Below, in pieces: positions 1-12,061 of a DNA stretch of 64,000 nucleotides; the first letter of the stretch is position 1, and every line of letters starts with the position of its first letter. The translations under genes and the position numbers were made by a program. This DNA is from Mesostigma viride (Eukaryota; Streptophyta; Mesostigmatophyceae; Mesostigmatales; Mesostigmataceae), in contig RPFO01000299.1 in assembly GCA_009746045.1 (NCBI GenBank), positions 1,263,807 to 1,327,806 on the forward strand, written 5' to 3'. Below the pieces are notes generated by a model. That model searched no databases. It worked only from the letters and a program-made list of their open reading frames with translations, and was not told the DNA's origin.

Positions 1-755
1 CAACTCAACTCAACTCAACTCAACTCAACTCAACTCAACTCAACTCAACTCAACTCAACTCAACTCAACTCAACTCAACTCAACTCAACTCAACTCAACT
101 CAACTCAACTCAACTCAACTCAACTCAACTCAACTCAACTCAACTCAACTCAACTCAACTCAACTCAACTCAACTCAACTCAACTCAACTCAACTCAACT
201 CAACTCAACTCAACTCAACTCAACTCAACTCAACTCAACTCAACTCAACTCAACTCAACTCAACTCAACTCAACTCAACTCAACTCAACTCAACTCAACT
301 CAACTCAACTCAACTCAACTCAACTCAACTCAACTCAACTCAACTCAACTCAACTCAACTCAACTCAACTCAACTCAACTCAACTCAACTCAACTCAACT
401 CAACTCAACTCAACTCAACTCAACTCAACTCAACTCAACTCAACTCAACTCAACTCAACTCAACTCAACTCAACTCAACTCAACTCAACTCAACTCAACT
501 CAACTCAACTCAACTCAACTCAACTCAACTCAACTCAACTCAACTCAACTCAACTCAACTCAACTCAACTCAACTCAACTCAACTCAACTCAACTCAACT
601 CAACTCAACTCAACTCAACTCAACTCAACTCAACTCAACTCAACTCAACTCAACTCAACTCAACTCAACTCAACTCAACTCAACTCAACTCAACTCAACT
701 CAACTCAACTCAACTCAACTCAACTCAACTCAACTCAACTCAACTCAACTCAACT
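1..755. repeat. (CAACT)n pentanucleotide array, about 151 units
   Basis: An uninterrupted perfect run of CAACT from the first base of the window, so its true left end is not visible. On the other strand the unit is AGTTG. A short related run, with one variant unit, sits at 1571-1596 next to a CTGCCCAT sequence resembling the hairpin-ended family at 759-876. The array may therefore be an expanded retroelement tail. Subtelomeric or centromeric satellite is an alternative that cannot be tested here. Confidence 0.97.
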
Positions 756-758
756 TGA

Positions 759-876
759 CACTTTCACCAACAACAGCCTCAGAGAAGTGTCTTGCTTGGC
801 CGTTTCCAACACCCTCGGCTGTTTCCAAATCTCTGCTGCCCATGTGCGGCGTGGGCAACAATAACAACAACAACAG
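759..876 (+). repeat. 3' end of dispersed hairpin family H, (CAA)n-like tail
   Basis: Positions 839-855 can fold as CCCATG-TGCGG-CGTGGG (6 bp stem with one T.G pair, 5-nt loop) and are followed directly by an ACAA/CAA-rich tail. The same hairpin recurs at 1195-1211 (other strand, tail (CTAA)n) and near 43797-43813 (other strand, tail (CAA)n). The sequence before it, TCTCTGCTGCCCATG, is shared with the 43.8 kb copy. This looks like the 3' end of a retroposed element; no coding part is recognisable. Confidence 0.6.
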
Positions 877-941
877 ACCCTCCAAGTTCGCAGCGACCCG
901 CAGCAGCCCAATTGGCAAGAACGAAATTGCGTAGCTATCTA

Positions 942-1211
<270 letters not shown>

Positions 1212-2219
1212 CAGGTTCACCGGCGCGGGAGTAAACTCAACTCTTTCCGGGTAAATGGGTATTTTTATCAACCAATAGGAATATCGTTAGGTTAAAAGGT
1301 ACCACGTATCGACCAGCTGGTTACCAACTGTGTGTAGTGTGATATATAGGTAATATGTTTAGAAAGGAGCAGTATGTGACCAGGGGAGCCAAGTGACACG
1401 CGTACACTAAGGGACCTCACCGTGAGGAATGCAAGTAAACACCCTGTTGCGTCCCAGGAGAGCATGGAAAAGCTCTATTTCCAGATAAATAGGTGTACGT
1501 TTATTCCAAATATATCCAATAGTTAATCCCTGCTAAGCCCTACTAAGGGGTTGGGCCGGAATGAACTAGTCAACTCAACTCAACTTAACTCAACATGGGC
1601 AGCAGTCAGCAGATTTTATGCTGAGCTATAGCGTCTGTACAGTAGCAGTATGCCAGTATCTTATAGCCGGAATGGAAAAAATTCTCTCTCCCCTAGCTCT
1701 CCCTGCTGATTTTTAAATTTAATTCTAAATTCTCAAAGACTACAATCATGCTGACTTTCTATTTCTCCACAGTGCGTTTTAATTCTCCACAGTGCGTCAC
1801 TATGGCATAATCAACTCAGGCATAATTAAACGAGGGGATATTATCTTTCCGTCGTTGCACGTAGGTAGGTTGCTTTTTCTTCCTCTCACGGGGGCAGCAC
1901 TTTGGGCTACGGCAATACAGTCGTAAGTGGAATGAGGCCGGGAAACGCTGTTTGCGGAAATTAAAGCCCCCCGCTAGCTGATCCTCGGTGTTTAACAAGA
2001 TCGCAGACTTCGCCGAGGCAGTGCTAACTCAGGAAGAAGGCGTGGGCGACGAATTTTTTCTAAGCACTCATTCTGCGATGCGAGGCTTCTTATGGTGTTT
2101 ACGTAGCAGTGCGCCACACATGCCAGACCGGGTTGTCTCCCAATTTGCTTAGCTCTACCTCTTTGGCACGACGGTGATTGTCGAGGAGTTTTACCAGGTC
2201 ATTTATTGCGATCCGTGAA
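1212..2219. other. Gene-free stretch upstream of CLPP
   Basis: No convincing coding exon. It contains the short CAACT run at 1571-1596 and otherwise unique-looking sequence. The last few hundred bases must hold the CLPP promoter, but no motif stands out. Confidence 0.5.
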
Positions 2220-3830
2220 ATGCGAGCGGCTGCCACTGCTTTGTTTCGGCATGTCCGTGGTGCCAATTTGAGAGGCGGTCTGACGTACGACAGTCGGGCG
2301 TTCGAGGCCGCCGGGTGTTGGGACCCACCGCATGCCCGTGGATACGTGCTAGTGCCCTACGTCATCGAGCAGACAGCACGCGGTGGGTATCCAAGTCCTT
2401 GGTATTTTTACTTGATGTGGCTTGCTTGATTTCTTTGCTTTTTTCTCGTCAAGGTGAGCATGTTTTCGCTTTGCGCTTTACGATGGTCGTCGTTATCATT
2501 GGCATGGGTTGCGAAAAATAGTCACCTTTTATGCTTCTTATACTTCGCCCTAGCGAATGGCAGTCCATTGTTTCGTGTACCCACAGGATTTGCTTTACGG
2601 ATCCCTCCAACAAGGTGGAGGATAATAAATTGGTCTTAGCATTAGGACGGGTGATGGAGTGGTGGTGTGCTTTGTGGCTGCCGGCGTGGGGCACTGCAGG
2701 AAAACCTTTCTGGTAAAAAAACGTCTCGATTATATGTGAGGAGTTTTTTTTCCCTCCTCAGCCCTCCCTTCCTCTTTTAATTTACAGTTGCCTTCTCTGG
2801 TGGACTCTGTGGTCAAAGGTGATGTGCACTTGGCCCCTTCTTTTCCCCCTCCCCACTTAACCTCCAGTATCCCGTCTTCATTCCCTTCCCCCCAACCAGC
2901 GGCTCGCACGCTGTTTGCTTGCCGCTTGTGTTCCCCTGGCTGTTCTCGCCCGTGTTTGTCTACCCACCTTATCATTGAATGGTGGGTTGATCCGTCACCC
3001 CCTCACTCACTATCACACGCATGCTTGCTCACCAACCCACCCCTGTATCTCCCCTTCCTTCCCCTCCCCCCCCCCTCCTACCCGCTTGTTCCCCCCCCTC
3101 AACCCATACAAGAAAAATTCAATGAAGCAACGCGACATTGCGTCATGCTGCACACAATTTCAATGCCCCTCATTGCAACCAATGAACCGTCCACCCCATG
3201 GATCTTCCCGAACTCCCCCCCCCCCCCCCCCCCCATCCCCATCACGCACACGCACATAACTTTCCGCCCGCAGGCGAGCGCATGTTCGACATCTACTCGC
3301 GCCTGCTCAAGGAGCGCATCGTGTTCGTGTCGGGCTCGATTCACGACGAGATGGCCTCCTCGCTCGTCGCGCAGATGCTCTTCCTCGAATCCGAGAACGC
3401 AGAGGAGCCCATCCACATGTACATAAACTCGGCGGGGGGGGTGGTCACCGCGGGGCTGGCCGTCTACGACACGATGCAGTACATCGGATGCCCCGTGAGC
3501 ACCCTCTGTGTGGGGCAGGCTTCGAGTATGGCGTCCCTCCTGCTGGCTGCCGGCACCAAAGGCATGCGCCGTGCGCTCCCAAACGCGCGTGTCATGATGC
3601 ATCAGCCATCGGGCGGCGCGCAGGGCCAGGCGAGCGACATCTTCATCCAGGCTCAGGAGATACTCGCGCTGCGTAGCCGGCTCAACCACATCTACGTGCG
3701 CCACACAGGCGCGACGCTCGAGGAGATCGAGAAGGTGGTCGACCGGGACAATTTCATGTCGGCCGAGCAGGCCAAGCAATTTGGGCTCATCGATGACGTC
3801 GTTCAAAAGCGGGTGCCTTCACACTCATAG
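2220..3830 (+). CDS. CLPP: ClpP, mitochondrial ATP-dependent Clp protease proteolytic subunit
   Basis: Two exons, 2220-2382 and 3274-3830, join in frame across an 891-bp intron (donor GTGGGT, acceptor CGCAG) to give 239 residues. The junction restores the family signature [18 protein letters not shown]. The serine protease triad is visible: Ser139 in GQASSMAS, His164 in MMHQPSGG, and Asp213 in DRDNF. ClpP forms a tetradecameric chamber that degrades proteins unfolded by ClpX. The first 20 residues ([20 protein letters not shown]) are Arg/Ala-rich without acids, like a mitochondrial presequence, and the body is closer to mitochondrial ClpP than to plastid ClpR/ClpP. I start at the ATG at 2220 because the longer open frame upstream has no ATG. 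The intron ends in a long C-rich pyrimidine tract. Catalytic residues are intact and no frameshift is seen. Confidence 0.93.
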
Positions 3831-4156
3831 GGGTGCTGGTGAATGGGCATTTGTAGTGCCATGAGAAGATGGTGGAATTGGCGGATGTCATTGAGCAGGT
3901 CCTACTATATGCTATGGGGCTGCCTGTTACCTATCTAGGCGTATCGGTAGGCGGCGTATACCCATTGCCTGCCTTTGTCTCTGCGATGTGGCGCCCATGG
4001 TGCAGATTTTTTTGAAACTACTGTATGAGGGGTTTGCCGGAAGTTGGTGTGCTGAACTTAGAATGTTCAGCCACACGGCGAAAGTTTTGTTCACTGCAAT
4101 CTGGTTTTACACAACCAACGTACGGTTTGAGGACGACAAATCCCCCCTCAGTTGAT
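3831..4156. other. CLPP 3' flank, no gene seen
   Basis: About 325 bases after the CLPP stop, which should contain the 3' UTR and polyadenylation site. No strong signal or exon is evident before the tetranucleotide array. Confidence 0.5.
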
Positions 4157-4350
<194 letters not shown>

Positions 4351-4356
4351 TTTTTT

Positions 4357-4490
4357 TTACAATAAGTGTGTGCAGGCTTTAACAGTTGAGCCTAGCCACA
4401 CCCTCAAAATCATTGTACAAGTCATTGTCAAGTTAGGCCAGTTCACCATGCTGGGGCCCAGCACATGCCCCCTTGGTCCAATCTTGTCCC
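4357..4490 (+). repeat. 134-bp direct repeat, copy 1
   Basis: Practically identical to 4855-4988, beginning TTACAATAAGTGTGTGCAGG and ending ATCTTGTCCC. Copies are about 500 bp apart and frame the block at 4518-4793. No coding content. Confidence 0.9.
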
Positions 4491-4517
4491 CCAACAGCAG
4501 CGAAGGTGGGTGGGTGG

Positions 4518-4793
4518 GAGCTGCAAAAAGGCCTCCCTACGTTCACCACACCACTCTAAGTACGGTGTGAAAATGGAAAACAAAACACATGTCTCAAGGC
4601 GCCGCGCCCCCCTCAATCAAGGGTGGGCACGGTTGCCAGTAGGCACTAGTACCGGCGCACCGCCGGTCCCCCTCTCTCTAGTCCTAAGTAACAACAAGCA
4701 CCTTACATGGTGTAGGTGACATACGGTAGAGCTACGCTACAGGCGGCCCCCTTTGAGCCCGCCGCAACATAACTATAAAATGAGCAGATAGCT
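4518..4793 (+). repeat. Dispersed repeat J, copy 1
   Basis: About 275 bp nearly identical to 6797-7080, from GAGCTGCAAAAAGGCC to GAGCAGATAGCT. It has no recognisable protein. The second copy runs straight into a tetranucleotide array, as expected for a retroposed element with a simple-repeat tail. Confidence 0.85.
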
Positions 4794-4854
4794 CAAAAAT
4801 AGATGCTGAAGCTAAGGTCCATTGGAGTGCCTTCCTACCAGAGAAACAAGTTTA

Positions 4855-4988
4855 TTACAATAAGTGTGTGCAGGCTTTAACAGTTGAGCCTAGCCACACC
4901 CTCAAAATCATTGTACAAGTCATTGTCAAGTTAGGCCAGTTCACCATGCTGGGGCCCAGCACATGCCCCCTTGGTCCAATCTTGTCCC
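4855..4988 (+). repeat. 134-bp direct repeat, copy 2
   Basis: Second copy of 4357-4490. The two diverge immediately outside the unit: copy 1 continues with CCAACAGCAG and copy 2 with ACATCACC. Confidence 0.9.
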
Positions 4989-5465
4989 ACATCACCATCT
5001 CTGGCCACCCAGGCCGTTTCCAGCCCTGGTGGTAGGAACGCAACCACTTGGAATGCTGGGCTCTTGTTGGCATGATGATGCCCCCCTTCCCGCCCCCGTG
5101 TGGCCGCTACGGTCTCCCGGCGGACGCAGGGCGGAGCCACATGCGTTCCCCTTCTTAGAGGGGCGCATCCCAGTGCTGCCGCTTTAGGACTTATGCCACC
5201 TGGGAACGTCTCCAGCTCACCCAACCACCATCACCAGCCCACCGGCAAAGCCGCTGGGATTTCCCGAGGGTAGAGCCACTGCCGCTGGCTCTATTACCCC
5301 CCATCGTGGTGATAATGATGGCTGCGGACCTCCTAGCGCCAAGGCTCACCATCGCCATGGTGTCACGAGCCTTGGCGCAGCCGCAGTCGAGTGGAGCTTT
5401 ATTATGGTATATGATGCATTTTCTTAAAACAAAGCCCGACCGTACTGCCGGGTTCCATACGCACC
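4989..5465. other. No gene recognised
   Basis: Mixed-composition sequence with short open frames on both strands but no conserved motif, splice pattern or repeat family that I can support. Confidence 0.4.
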
Positions 5466-5573
5466 CCCCCTCGTGGGGGGCGCGTGAAAACGGCATTTAG
5501 GCAAAGAGGAGCCCGCCGCCTTTGGGCGGGCGTAGCGGAGCCCGTTGCGTTTTCACGCGCCCCCCGCGAGGGG
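5466..5573. repeat. GC-rich inverted repeat (stem-loop)
   Basis: Arms of about 27 bp (5466-5493 and 5545-5572) are inverted copies with one or two mismatches, containing GGGGGGCGCGTGAAAACG and CGTTTTCACGCGCCCCCC. The loop holds a smaller GC hairpin, GCCCGCCGCC-TTT-GGGCGGGC, near 5511-5532. It is not followed by a T-run and its role is unknown. Confidence 0.75.
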
Positions 5574-5849
5574 ACATTTTTTTCCAGGCTTGCCAGGCAC
5601 TGTAGAGTTTCTTAACCAGATTTTTTGTAAGTGCGCATGAATACCCACGGTTTACCGCTGCTTCCCACCTCTCCCTTATCGCCAAGGGCAGAAGGGGCGG
5701 CCTGCTCGCCGGAGCGCCGAGAGGGTACAGGGCGCCTGCCGACCTCCCCATGCCGACAGGACCCCCCCGACCCACGGCAGCCGCTGCCATTGGTGCACCC
5801 TCCTCCGCCTCTGGTTTCTTTTGACCCCCATCTTTATGAAAAAACGCCC

Positions 5850-6392
5850 TGCTTCCCCCGGGGAAGCCGGTATACTGGAGGGGGGCGGTCATCCACGTTG
5901 ACCACAAGCCCTGGCAGCCCCCTCCTGCCACCTCAGACTAGGGAATATATACCAGTAGTGTAGATTAAGGCTTAGCCTAGCATGTGGCCCCCGCGCATGT
6001 GCGCCCATAATGGCCCCCATGGATGATGCCTTCAACATTTAGCCACGCTATGTCTATAATGGGACCCCCATGGATGTTGCATTAAGAATTTAGCCATGCT
6101 ATGCCTATGCAGAGCTAGAGATGCTCTCTGTCGAGAAGCTATGCCCTAGCCCTTGTATAGCCATGATGATCTTCCTCCCCCGTGCCAGGATCCCCCCCTT
6201 AGGCGGGTTGAACCTGAGACAGCATGGTGGTGCCGGTGCCCTGGTGCACCTAGAGCAAGGGTAGCTTACATTCCCACCCTTGCATGAAGTAGCCTAGGAT
6301 GTATGAAAAGCCATATGCCCCTTCTCAGGGATCATATGTGCTACATTGACTCCCAAGGGAGTGATGTTCCTAATTAATTAATTAATTAATTC
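5850..6392 (+). mobile_element. Half-LINE 3' fragment with (AATT)n tail
   Basis: Begins with the last codons of the ORF1-like protein (KPVYWRGAVIHVDHKPWQ, stop at 5939-5941), matching the C-terminus of the intact ORF at 47751-49127. A 3' UTR follows that shares GCACCTAGAGCAAGGGTAGC and similar blocks with the other copies, then the terminal hairpin at about 6342-6367 and an (AATT)n tail at 6371-6392. Truncated at its 5' side. Confidence 0.8.
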
Positions 6393-6796
6393 CCCCGTGC
6401 ACGCCGCTACAGGGATAAAAAATCCCCGGCGGACACTTTACCCGAGGGCAAATCTAGCGCTTCCTTCAGGGCGCGTCACCTCACACGGCTGTCCTTTCGC
6501 AGGGCTCTCCGCCAAAACCCGCCTTCTCTAAAAACCGCCTTCCCTCTTCATTGACTTTCGAAATTCAAGTCACTTCGGGCTCCCAACTGGAGCCCGGCCG
6601 GCGCACCCCAGCGCCATGGGGGAACACCCTAGGAACAGCACCTCAACCCTTCATCAATATTTCGAACAACAGCGGGTCACCTCTCCGTAACACGGGGAGG
6701 CTCGCAGCGTCGACTTACATTGGGCGTAGCAGCCATAGTGGCCGCAAAGCGGCCCCCCTAGCGGCCAGCCCACCTTTCCTCACATTGGAAAGTTGC
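6393..6796. other. No gene recognised
   Basis: A 95-codon open frame crosses this stretch into repeat J but shows no family motif and runs into a dispersed repeat, so I do not call it a gene. Confidence 0.4.
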
Positions 6797-7080
6797 GAGC
6801 TGCAAAAAGGCCTCCCTACGTTCACCACACCACTCTAAGTACGGTGTGAAAATGGAAAATAAAACACATGTCTCAAGGCGCCGCGCCCCCCTCAATCAAG
6901 GGCGGGCACGGTTGCCAGTAGGCACTAGTACCGGCGCACCGCCGGTCCCCTTCTCTCTAGTCCTAAGTAACAACAAGCACCTTACATTGTGTAGGTGACG
7001 TACGGTAGAGCTACGCTACAGGCGGCAGATCGGCCCCCTTTGAGCCCGCCGCAACATAACTATAAAATGAGCAGATAGCT
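6797..7080 (+). repeat. Dispersed repeat J, copy 2
   Basis: Near-identical to 4518-4793; differs by a small insertion (GCAGATCG near 7024-7031) and single bases. Its right end GAGCAGATAGCT abuts the GTAA array. Confidence 0.85.
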
Positions 7081-7275
<195 letters not shown>

Positions 7276-7529
7276 GAGGTACTTTTCTACGCGGATACTT
7301 CACCCGCGAAGGCAAGTGGCGCGACTCACTCGCCGAGGTCGTGAGTCGCAGATAGCAACTCCGTGTCATCCGGACTATCCAAGACGACTGTTGTACGCGC
7401 GAGCTCGGCCATGATGACGGGTATGGGGGTAGGTTGCATGCTAGCCCCCGATAGCCCACGAGATGATAACGGCTTCTCCCGGAGCCTGAGGGTTTTTAGG
7501 TGCATACCCAGGGTTCACCCACAAACCCC

Positions 7530-7997
7530 TCAGTTAAAATTAAATTATAACATGACTCCGTTGGGAGATCATGTAGCACATATTACTTGCTGGAGGGGTG
7601 GAGGTGGGCGAAGCCGCGTAATATCGAACTAAGCTAACTCTACGCTATCTAGTCTAATAAGTCCTAACTACACGTACTACTCAGCAAAGCGCCCCTTCCG
7701 CTTGGGGGGAGCCGGGGGCTTGCCCACAGGGGCTGGCGTGTGAGCCTGGACAATCTTCTGCCACCTCTTCTTGTTCTGCATAGCAGTCCAAAGAAGAGAG
7801 AGGGAGTGAATGCGGTGTTCAAACTGAGCTGGGACCACTAGGTCGGCCAGCAACATTTGGATGTAGTTCATGGCAGGTTTATACCCAGCCAGCTTTCTAG
7901 AAGGAATATCCTTGTTGGGGCCAGGCCAGGTCAGGATGCATGTGCCGCCCTGGTTGGCCAAGCCGCTGGGGGCCGGCCAGACCAAGGGCGGCATCTA
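7530..7997 (-). mobile_element. LINE B 3' end, 5'-truncated
   Basis: The minus strand encodes the last ~100 residues of the LINE B reverse-transcriptase protein (QMLLADLVVPAQFEHR ... HTPAPVGKPPAPPKRKGRF, stop near 7679), matching residues at the end of the copy at 14459-16686. Downstream lie the 3' UTR and terminal hairpin (CTACATGATCTCCCAACGGA on the minus strand) and an (AATTT)n tail at about 7533-7550. Confidence 0.85.
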
Positions 7998-8079
7998 TAC
8001 GACACCTTGAAATGGCCTTTTTTGGTCTTAAATTCTGGCCCATGCACGTTTATGGCTGGATTGACCTAGGATTGGGTCC

Positions 8080-8350
8080 CACCATTCCCCAGGACAAGAG
8101 GAGGTGGAAAACCATTTTCCAGGCTCATACGCCCGCCCCTGTGGGCAAGCCCCCTCCCCCCAAGCGGAAGGGGCGCTTTGGCGGCTTTGCTGAGTAGAAT
8201 AAGTAGGGTTTTCTAGATTAGATTAGCTTACAGTTAGATTAGTTCGATCGGTTTCGCGGCTTTGCCCCCCCCTCCATCCATCCACGGGAATATGTGCTAC
8301 ATGATCTCCCAACGGAGTCATGTCATAATTTAATTTAATTTTATTTTTTA
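8080..8350 (+). mobile_element. LINE B 3' end, 5'-truncated
   Basis: Encodes only the final ~33 residues (RRWKTIFQAHTPAPVGKPPP, stop at 8195-8197), then the LINE B 3' UTR, hairpin at about 8295-8322 and an (AATTT)n tail. The sense strand is opposite to the copy at 7530-7997, so the two face each other tail outwards. Confidence 0.85.
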
Positions 8351-9189
8351 ATTCCCCGGGATGTGTCTGGCTAGTGGTGGAGTATAGTTGAGTCAAAATG
8401 AAAAGTTTACACGACGGTATTCCCTCCAACTCCAGATCCTAGGCCAAAACTGGCCACATACACCACTTGCCCTTGCCTAGACACAACAATTCACCCCAGA
8501 TTATGTTGTAACTTTGCAGCCGTGACGAATAATAGCAATTCTGACCTTGTACAAAGTTCTAGAGCATTTGGAGCCCTAATTAGTGACAAATGCTAGCAAA
8601 ATTTTGCTAGCATTTGTCATAAATGGCAATTTAAAATCAAAATTAAATCCAAATAATGTCAGAATGACACCCAAACCTATTGTCATCATGCCAGCACCTG
8701 ACATAGGGTCCCCAAAATTCATGTGCAAAAATTCAGATAGTACACAGCCCAAAATGGTGACGTTTGCCAGCATTTGACACCATTTTGGCTGTTTTTCTTC
8801 ACAATTTTAACAACACTAACCACCAAAACACTCCCCAAGCTAGGGCACATCATGTTAAATCTTTGCAGGCAACTCAAGAATGACTAGTACAAACAGTGTG
8901 CAAAACCTTGGGGCATGTGAATGCCTGGGTGGTGACCATTGCTAGCAGAATGCATATTGTAAGGTAGACATTTCCAGTATGCCACAAAGATGTGCAGTGC
9001 ACGTGACCCATATATACCCCATGACACCATACCTCTAAACTACTTGGCACATTGCAAAATGGGAAGGAAAGGTGAACAATACATGCCACATCACTAGAAA
9101 ACAGCCATTTGGAGGCTACCAACACACACCATGCATGATATATTCGTGTAATACATGTCAAGAACATGCCGAGCGAACATCAAGGTGAA
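8351..9189. other. AT-rich unique sequence with a small palindrome
   Basis: Contains a perfect 36-bp palindrome at 8584-8619 (arm TGACAAATGCTAGCAAAA) and an imperfect inverted pair around 8746-8792. Open frames here are mirror images caused by the palindrome. No gene recognised. Confidence 0.6.
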
Positions 9190-10640
9190 GTGACACCCAG
9201 CCGCTGGCACATGTCACCTGGCATCCTCATATTCTCACGTGATATGGTATTGGCATATCCCATGTCTCCATCTCTTGTGCTTTGTGGGCACCGAGCCACC
9301 CATGCTGCCCAATGATCCAGTAACCCACGGGTCCATGCAGCCACCTGGCCCCCACCCACTCAACTGCTCACACTCTTGCGCGCCCGTGCACCCAGCCATC
9401 CACACGTCCTCCCACCCAGTGACCCACCCACCCAGCCAGCCGCGCACGTGCTAACCCACCTCATATTACCACGCGTGCACCTAGGCACCCAACCAGCTAC
9501 CAAACCACTTGGACATCCACCCACCCAGCAAGGCACCTGCGCAACCCACTCACCTATAGGTAACAAGGGCACACACCTATAGGTAATAAGGAAGCATTCA
9601 CCCATCCAATGATCGAGCCAACGACCCAAACACCTAAAGACCCAGCCAGCTGGCCCCATATGCACCATCCGGCCACCCACCCTTGACCCACCCACGCATA
9701 CTATGCACCTACGTACCCACTCAACCACTCCGAGTGCCCCCACACCCTTATACGGTTATACCCACTGACCCACCCACACGTGCATCATTTTCTCAGCCAG
9801 CCACCCACCCACATCACCCCCAACCTGCACAGCCCTTCACCTGCGATAGGTGAGTCCGGGTCCCAACCACAAACCCACCCAGGCATGCATCCATATCTGT
9901 GCGCCCACCGGCCGCACATCTACCCGTCCCTTAGCCCACCCACCCACATCTGGTCATCTACACATCCACCAGCTACCATCCACCAATGGCCAGCCACCAA
10001 CCCACCCACCCACACGCATCCCTAACCACCCAACCACTAACCCACCACCCTCAAACCCATGCAATTGTTTCACACACACACACGCACACACACACACACA
10101 CACACATCTGAACTACCCACCCACTTCGGAGTCCCCATGAAGCCTATCATCACCCATGCAGACACCTGGCCATCTGCCTATAACTGATCGATCACCCTAT
10201 TTACACTCATCCACCCACCATGACCAGCCAGCCACCCACCCACCCTCTCCACCTGCCAGTCGGCTGCCTGTGCTCCCAGCTCCTCAGCCAGCCATTTACC
10301 AAGGCATCCACGTTTCAGCCAGCCACCTGCCATTGAAACCACCCACCTCTATGCATCACTTGAAGCATCATCTACAGCCTAAGCCTCCCACCCAAGACTC
10401 CCTGGGAAACTTAACAAACAACCAACCAATCAACCAGCTACACAACTACCTAACCACCTAACCACTCAACAGCCCGATCACCGAACCACCTAACCACCCA
10501 ACACCCGAACCAGCCAGGCATGCGCCCGCCCATTCGGCCCTCGCACGCCCGCACTATCGCACCTCTCCATACTCGCCCCGCGAGCAGCTAGCCAGCCTGG
10601 CACACACCCAGCCAGCCACCTGCCCCACTCACGCATGAAG
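9190..10640. repeat. Long degenerate CCACC/CAGCC-rich tract
   Basis: About 1.4 kb with strong strand asymmetry (C and A on the plus strand) built of diverged CCACCCA and CAGCCA words, with a (CA)n run near 10072-10105. Proline/histidine/threonine-rich frames on one strand and Gly/Val/Trp-rich frames on the other are composition artefacts. Confidence 0.8.
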
Positions 10641-10917
10641 TCAATATTGGCCATGCATGCATGGCCTCACCTTGCATCACTTGCATTGCGTGGGTAGTTT
10701 GCATGACGAGCAGCTTCCATCTCGTTGTCAGCAACTGAATTAAAGGCTCTTTCTTCACAGTAATGAAATATGAGCAACAACGTTGGAAACGTTATCCTAT
10801 CCGTCTTTAAAGCCGTCTTTAAATCAGACAGACGAGGGCAAATATCTGGACAAGGTGGCAATAACCACTGCACATGGCGCAAGCCCCTGGCAAATATCTG
10901 TCCAGACAAGGTGGCAA

Positions 10918-11660
10918 TGGCCCTGTGGCGCAAGCCCCTTGGCAAGATCGAGAAACAGGACCTGTTTAAGGTCCTCGTCCTCCCTGTTCTTACGTATGGC
11001 CGGGGCCGAGACGTGGACCCTCACCGCCGACCTGGCCCGCAAGCTTGACCGCGCGGTCACCAACAATGATGCTGCGATCCATTTTCAGAGTAGGATATGC
11101 TGCTCATGTCCGCAATGAGGACCTTCAGTACCTTGGCATGCCATATATCACCAGCACCATTAAGCAGCGGCGCCTGCAGCTCGTAGGGCACCTAGCTCGC
11201 ACCAACCAGGTAGACACCTCACGTGCCCCCCCCCGCGGGACTGCGACCAGCTCAGCCTGGCCGGCGGCCTCCTGACGTGGACCGGGCCCCGTGATGTTAG
11301 ACGCCGCAAGGCCCGCACCTTCAAAGAACAGCTTCAATGTAGAGGACATGCATGGGGGGCCTAGGCCTCTCCGTGATTTGGAAGAAGATGATGGACAAGG
11401 CCAACTGGGCCCAGGTCATATAGCTCTAGGACAACAAGCCCCCCCCCGTGGGGAAGCGCCCGCGTGTGCAAACCCGCGGGAGGCACGCCAGACAGCTCCC
11501 CTAGGGTAGCGTGATGTTGCTTAGATAGATGTTGTAGGTAGCTGATGTAGATAGATTAGACCGGTAGGACTGTTTGCACCCATCCATCCATCCATCAGGT
11601 TTAATAATGCTCCGTGACTCCCCAACGGGAGCACGAGTCTAATTAATTAATTAATTAATT
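10918..11660 (+). mobile_element. LINE A 3' part, frameshifted and 5'-truncated
   Basis: Fragments of the LINE A reverse-transcriptase C-terminal region appear in different frames: LWRKPLGKIEKQDLFKVLV, TWTLTADLARKLD, QRRLQLVGHLARTNQ, and RGRHARQLP near the end (11509). The 3' UTR includes (CATC)n at 11580-11596, the terminal hairpin GCTCCGTGACTCCCCAACGG (11609-11637) and an (AATT)n tail (11641-11660). Several frameshifts and an internal deletion make it a dead copy. Compare 33799-36480 and 38780-39932. Confidence 0.85.
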
Positions 11661-11917
11661 ACCACTGCAAAATGCCCTTCAGAAAGTCTTATTAATCCAG
11701 CTCTATACCCTTCGAGAAGCTGCCTTGCGTTGGCAGCGACCCTGCGCCCTCTAGCTCGCTCACCTCGCTTAATCTGCGCTTCGTTATGGCTGCCGGGATA
11801 TGCGAAGCTTGAGCCTAGCTTGTCGTGGCGAGGTCCTCTGCCCGACCCATCATACCTCGAAACCGCATGCCGACTAATTAAAAACGATGAGGATTACATC
11901 CCCATCTACATAGTGCT
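11661..11917. other. No gene recognised
   Basis: Short stretch between LINE A and a family E end. Nothing supported beyond short open frames. Confidence 0.4.
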
Positions 11918-12061
11918 TAATGGTTGGGGGATGATGCAGACGATATTTGTTTAAACTTTTGTGTAATTATTTTTCTAATGAGATTAGCATAGTACTCCGT
12001 GGCATGCAGGCCTTTGCGCATGACACGCAAGTACTTACTTACTTACTTACTTACTTACTTA
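11918..12061 (+). repeat. Family E 3' end with (ACTT)n tail
   Basis: Carries the conserved block GGATGATGCAGACGATATTT, then GAGATTAGCATAGTACTCCG, the hairpin CGTGGCATGC...GCGCATGACACG, and tail (ACTT)n at 12031-12061. The same order occurs at 60535-60665 (+) and 32574-32712 (-). Confidence 0.8.

Noticed and set aside
2788-3426. 212-codon plus-strand frame over CLPP intron and exon 2
   Set aside because: Proline-rich translation of the intron's pyrimidine tract in the wrong frame of exon 2.
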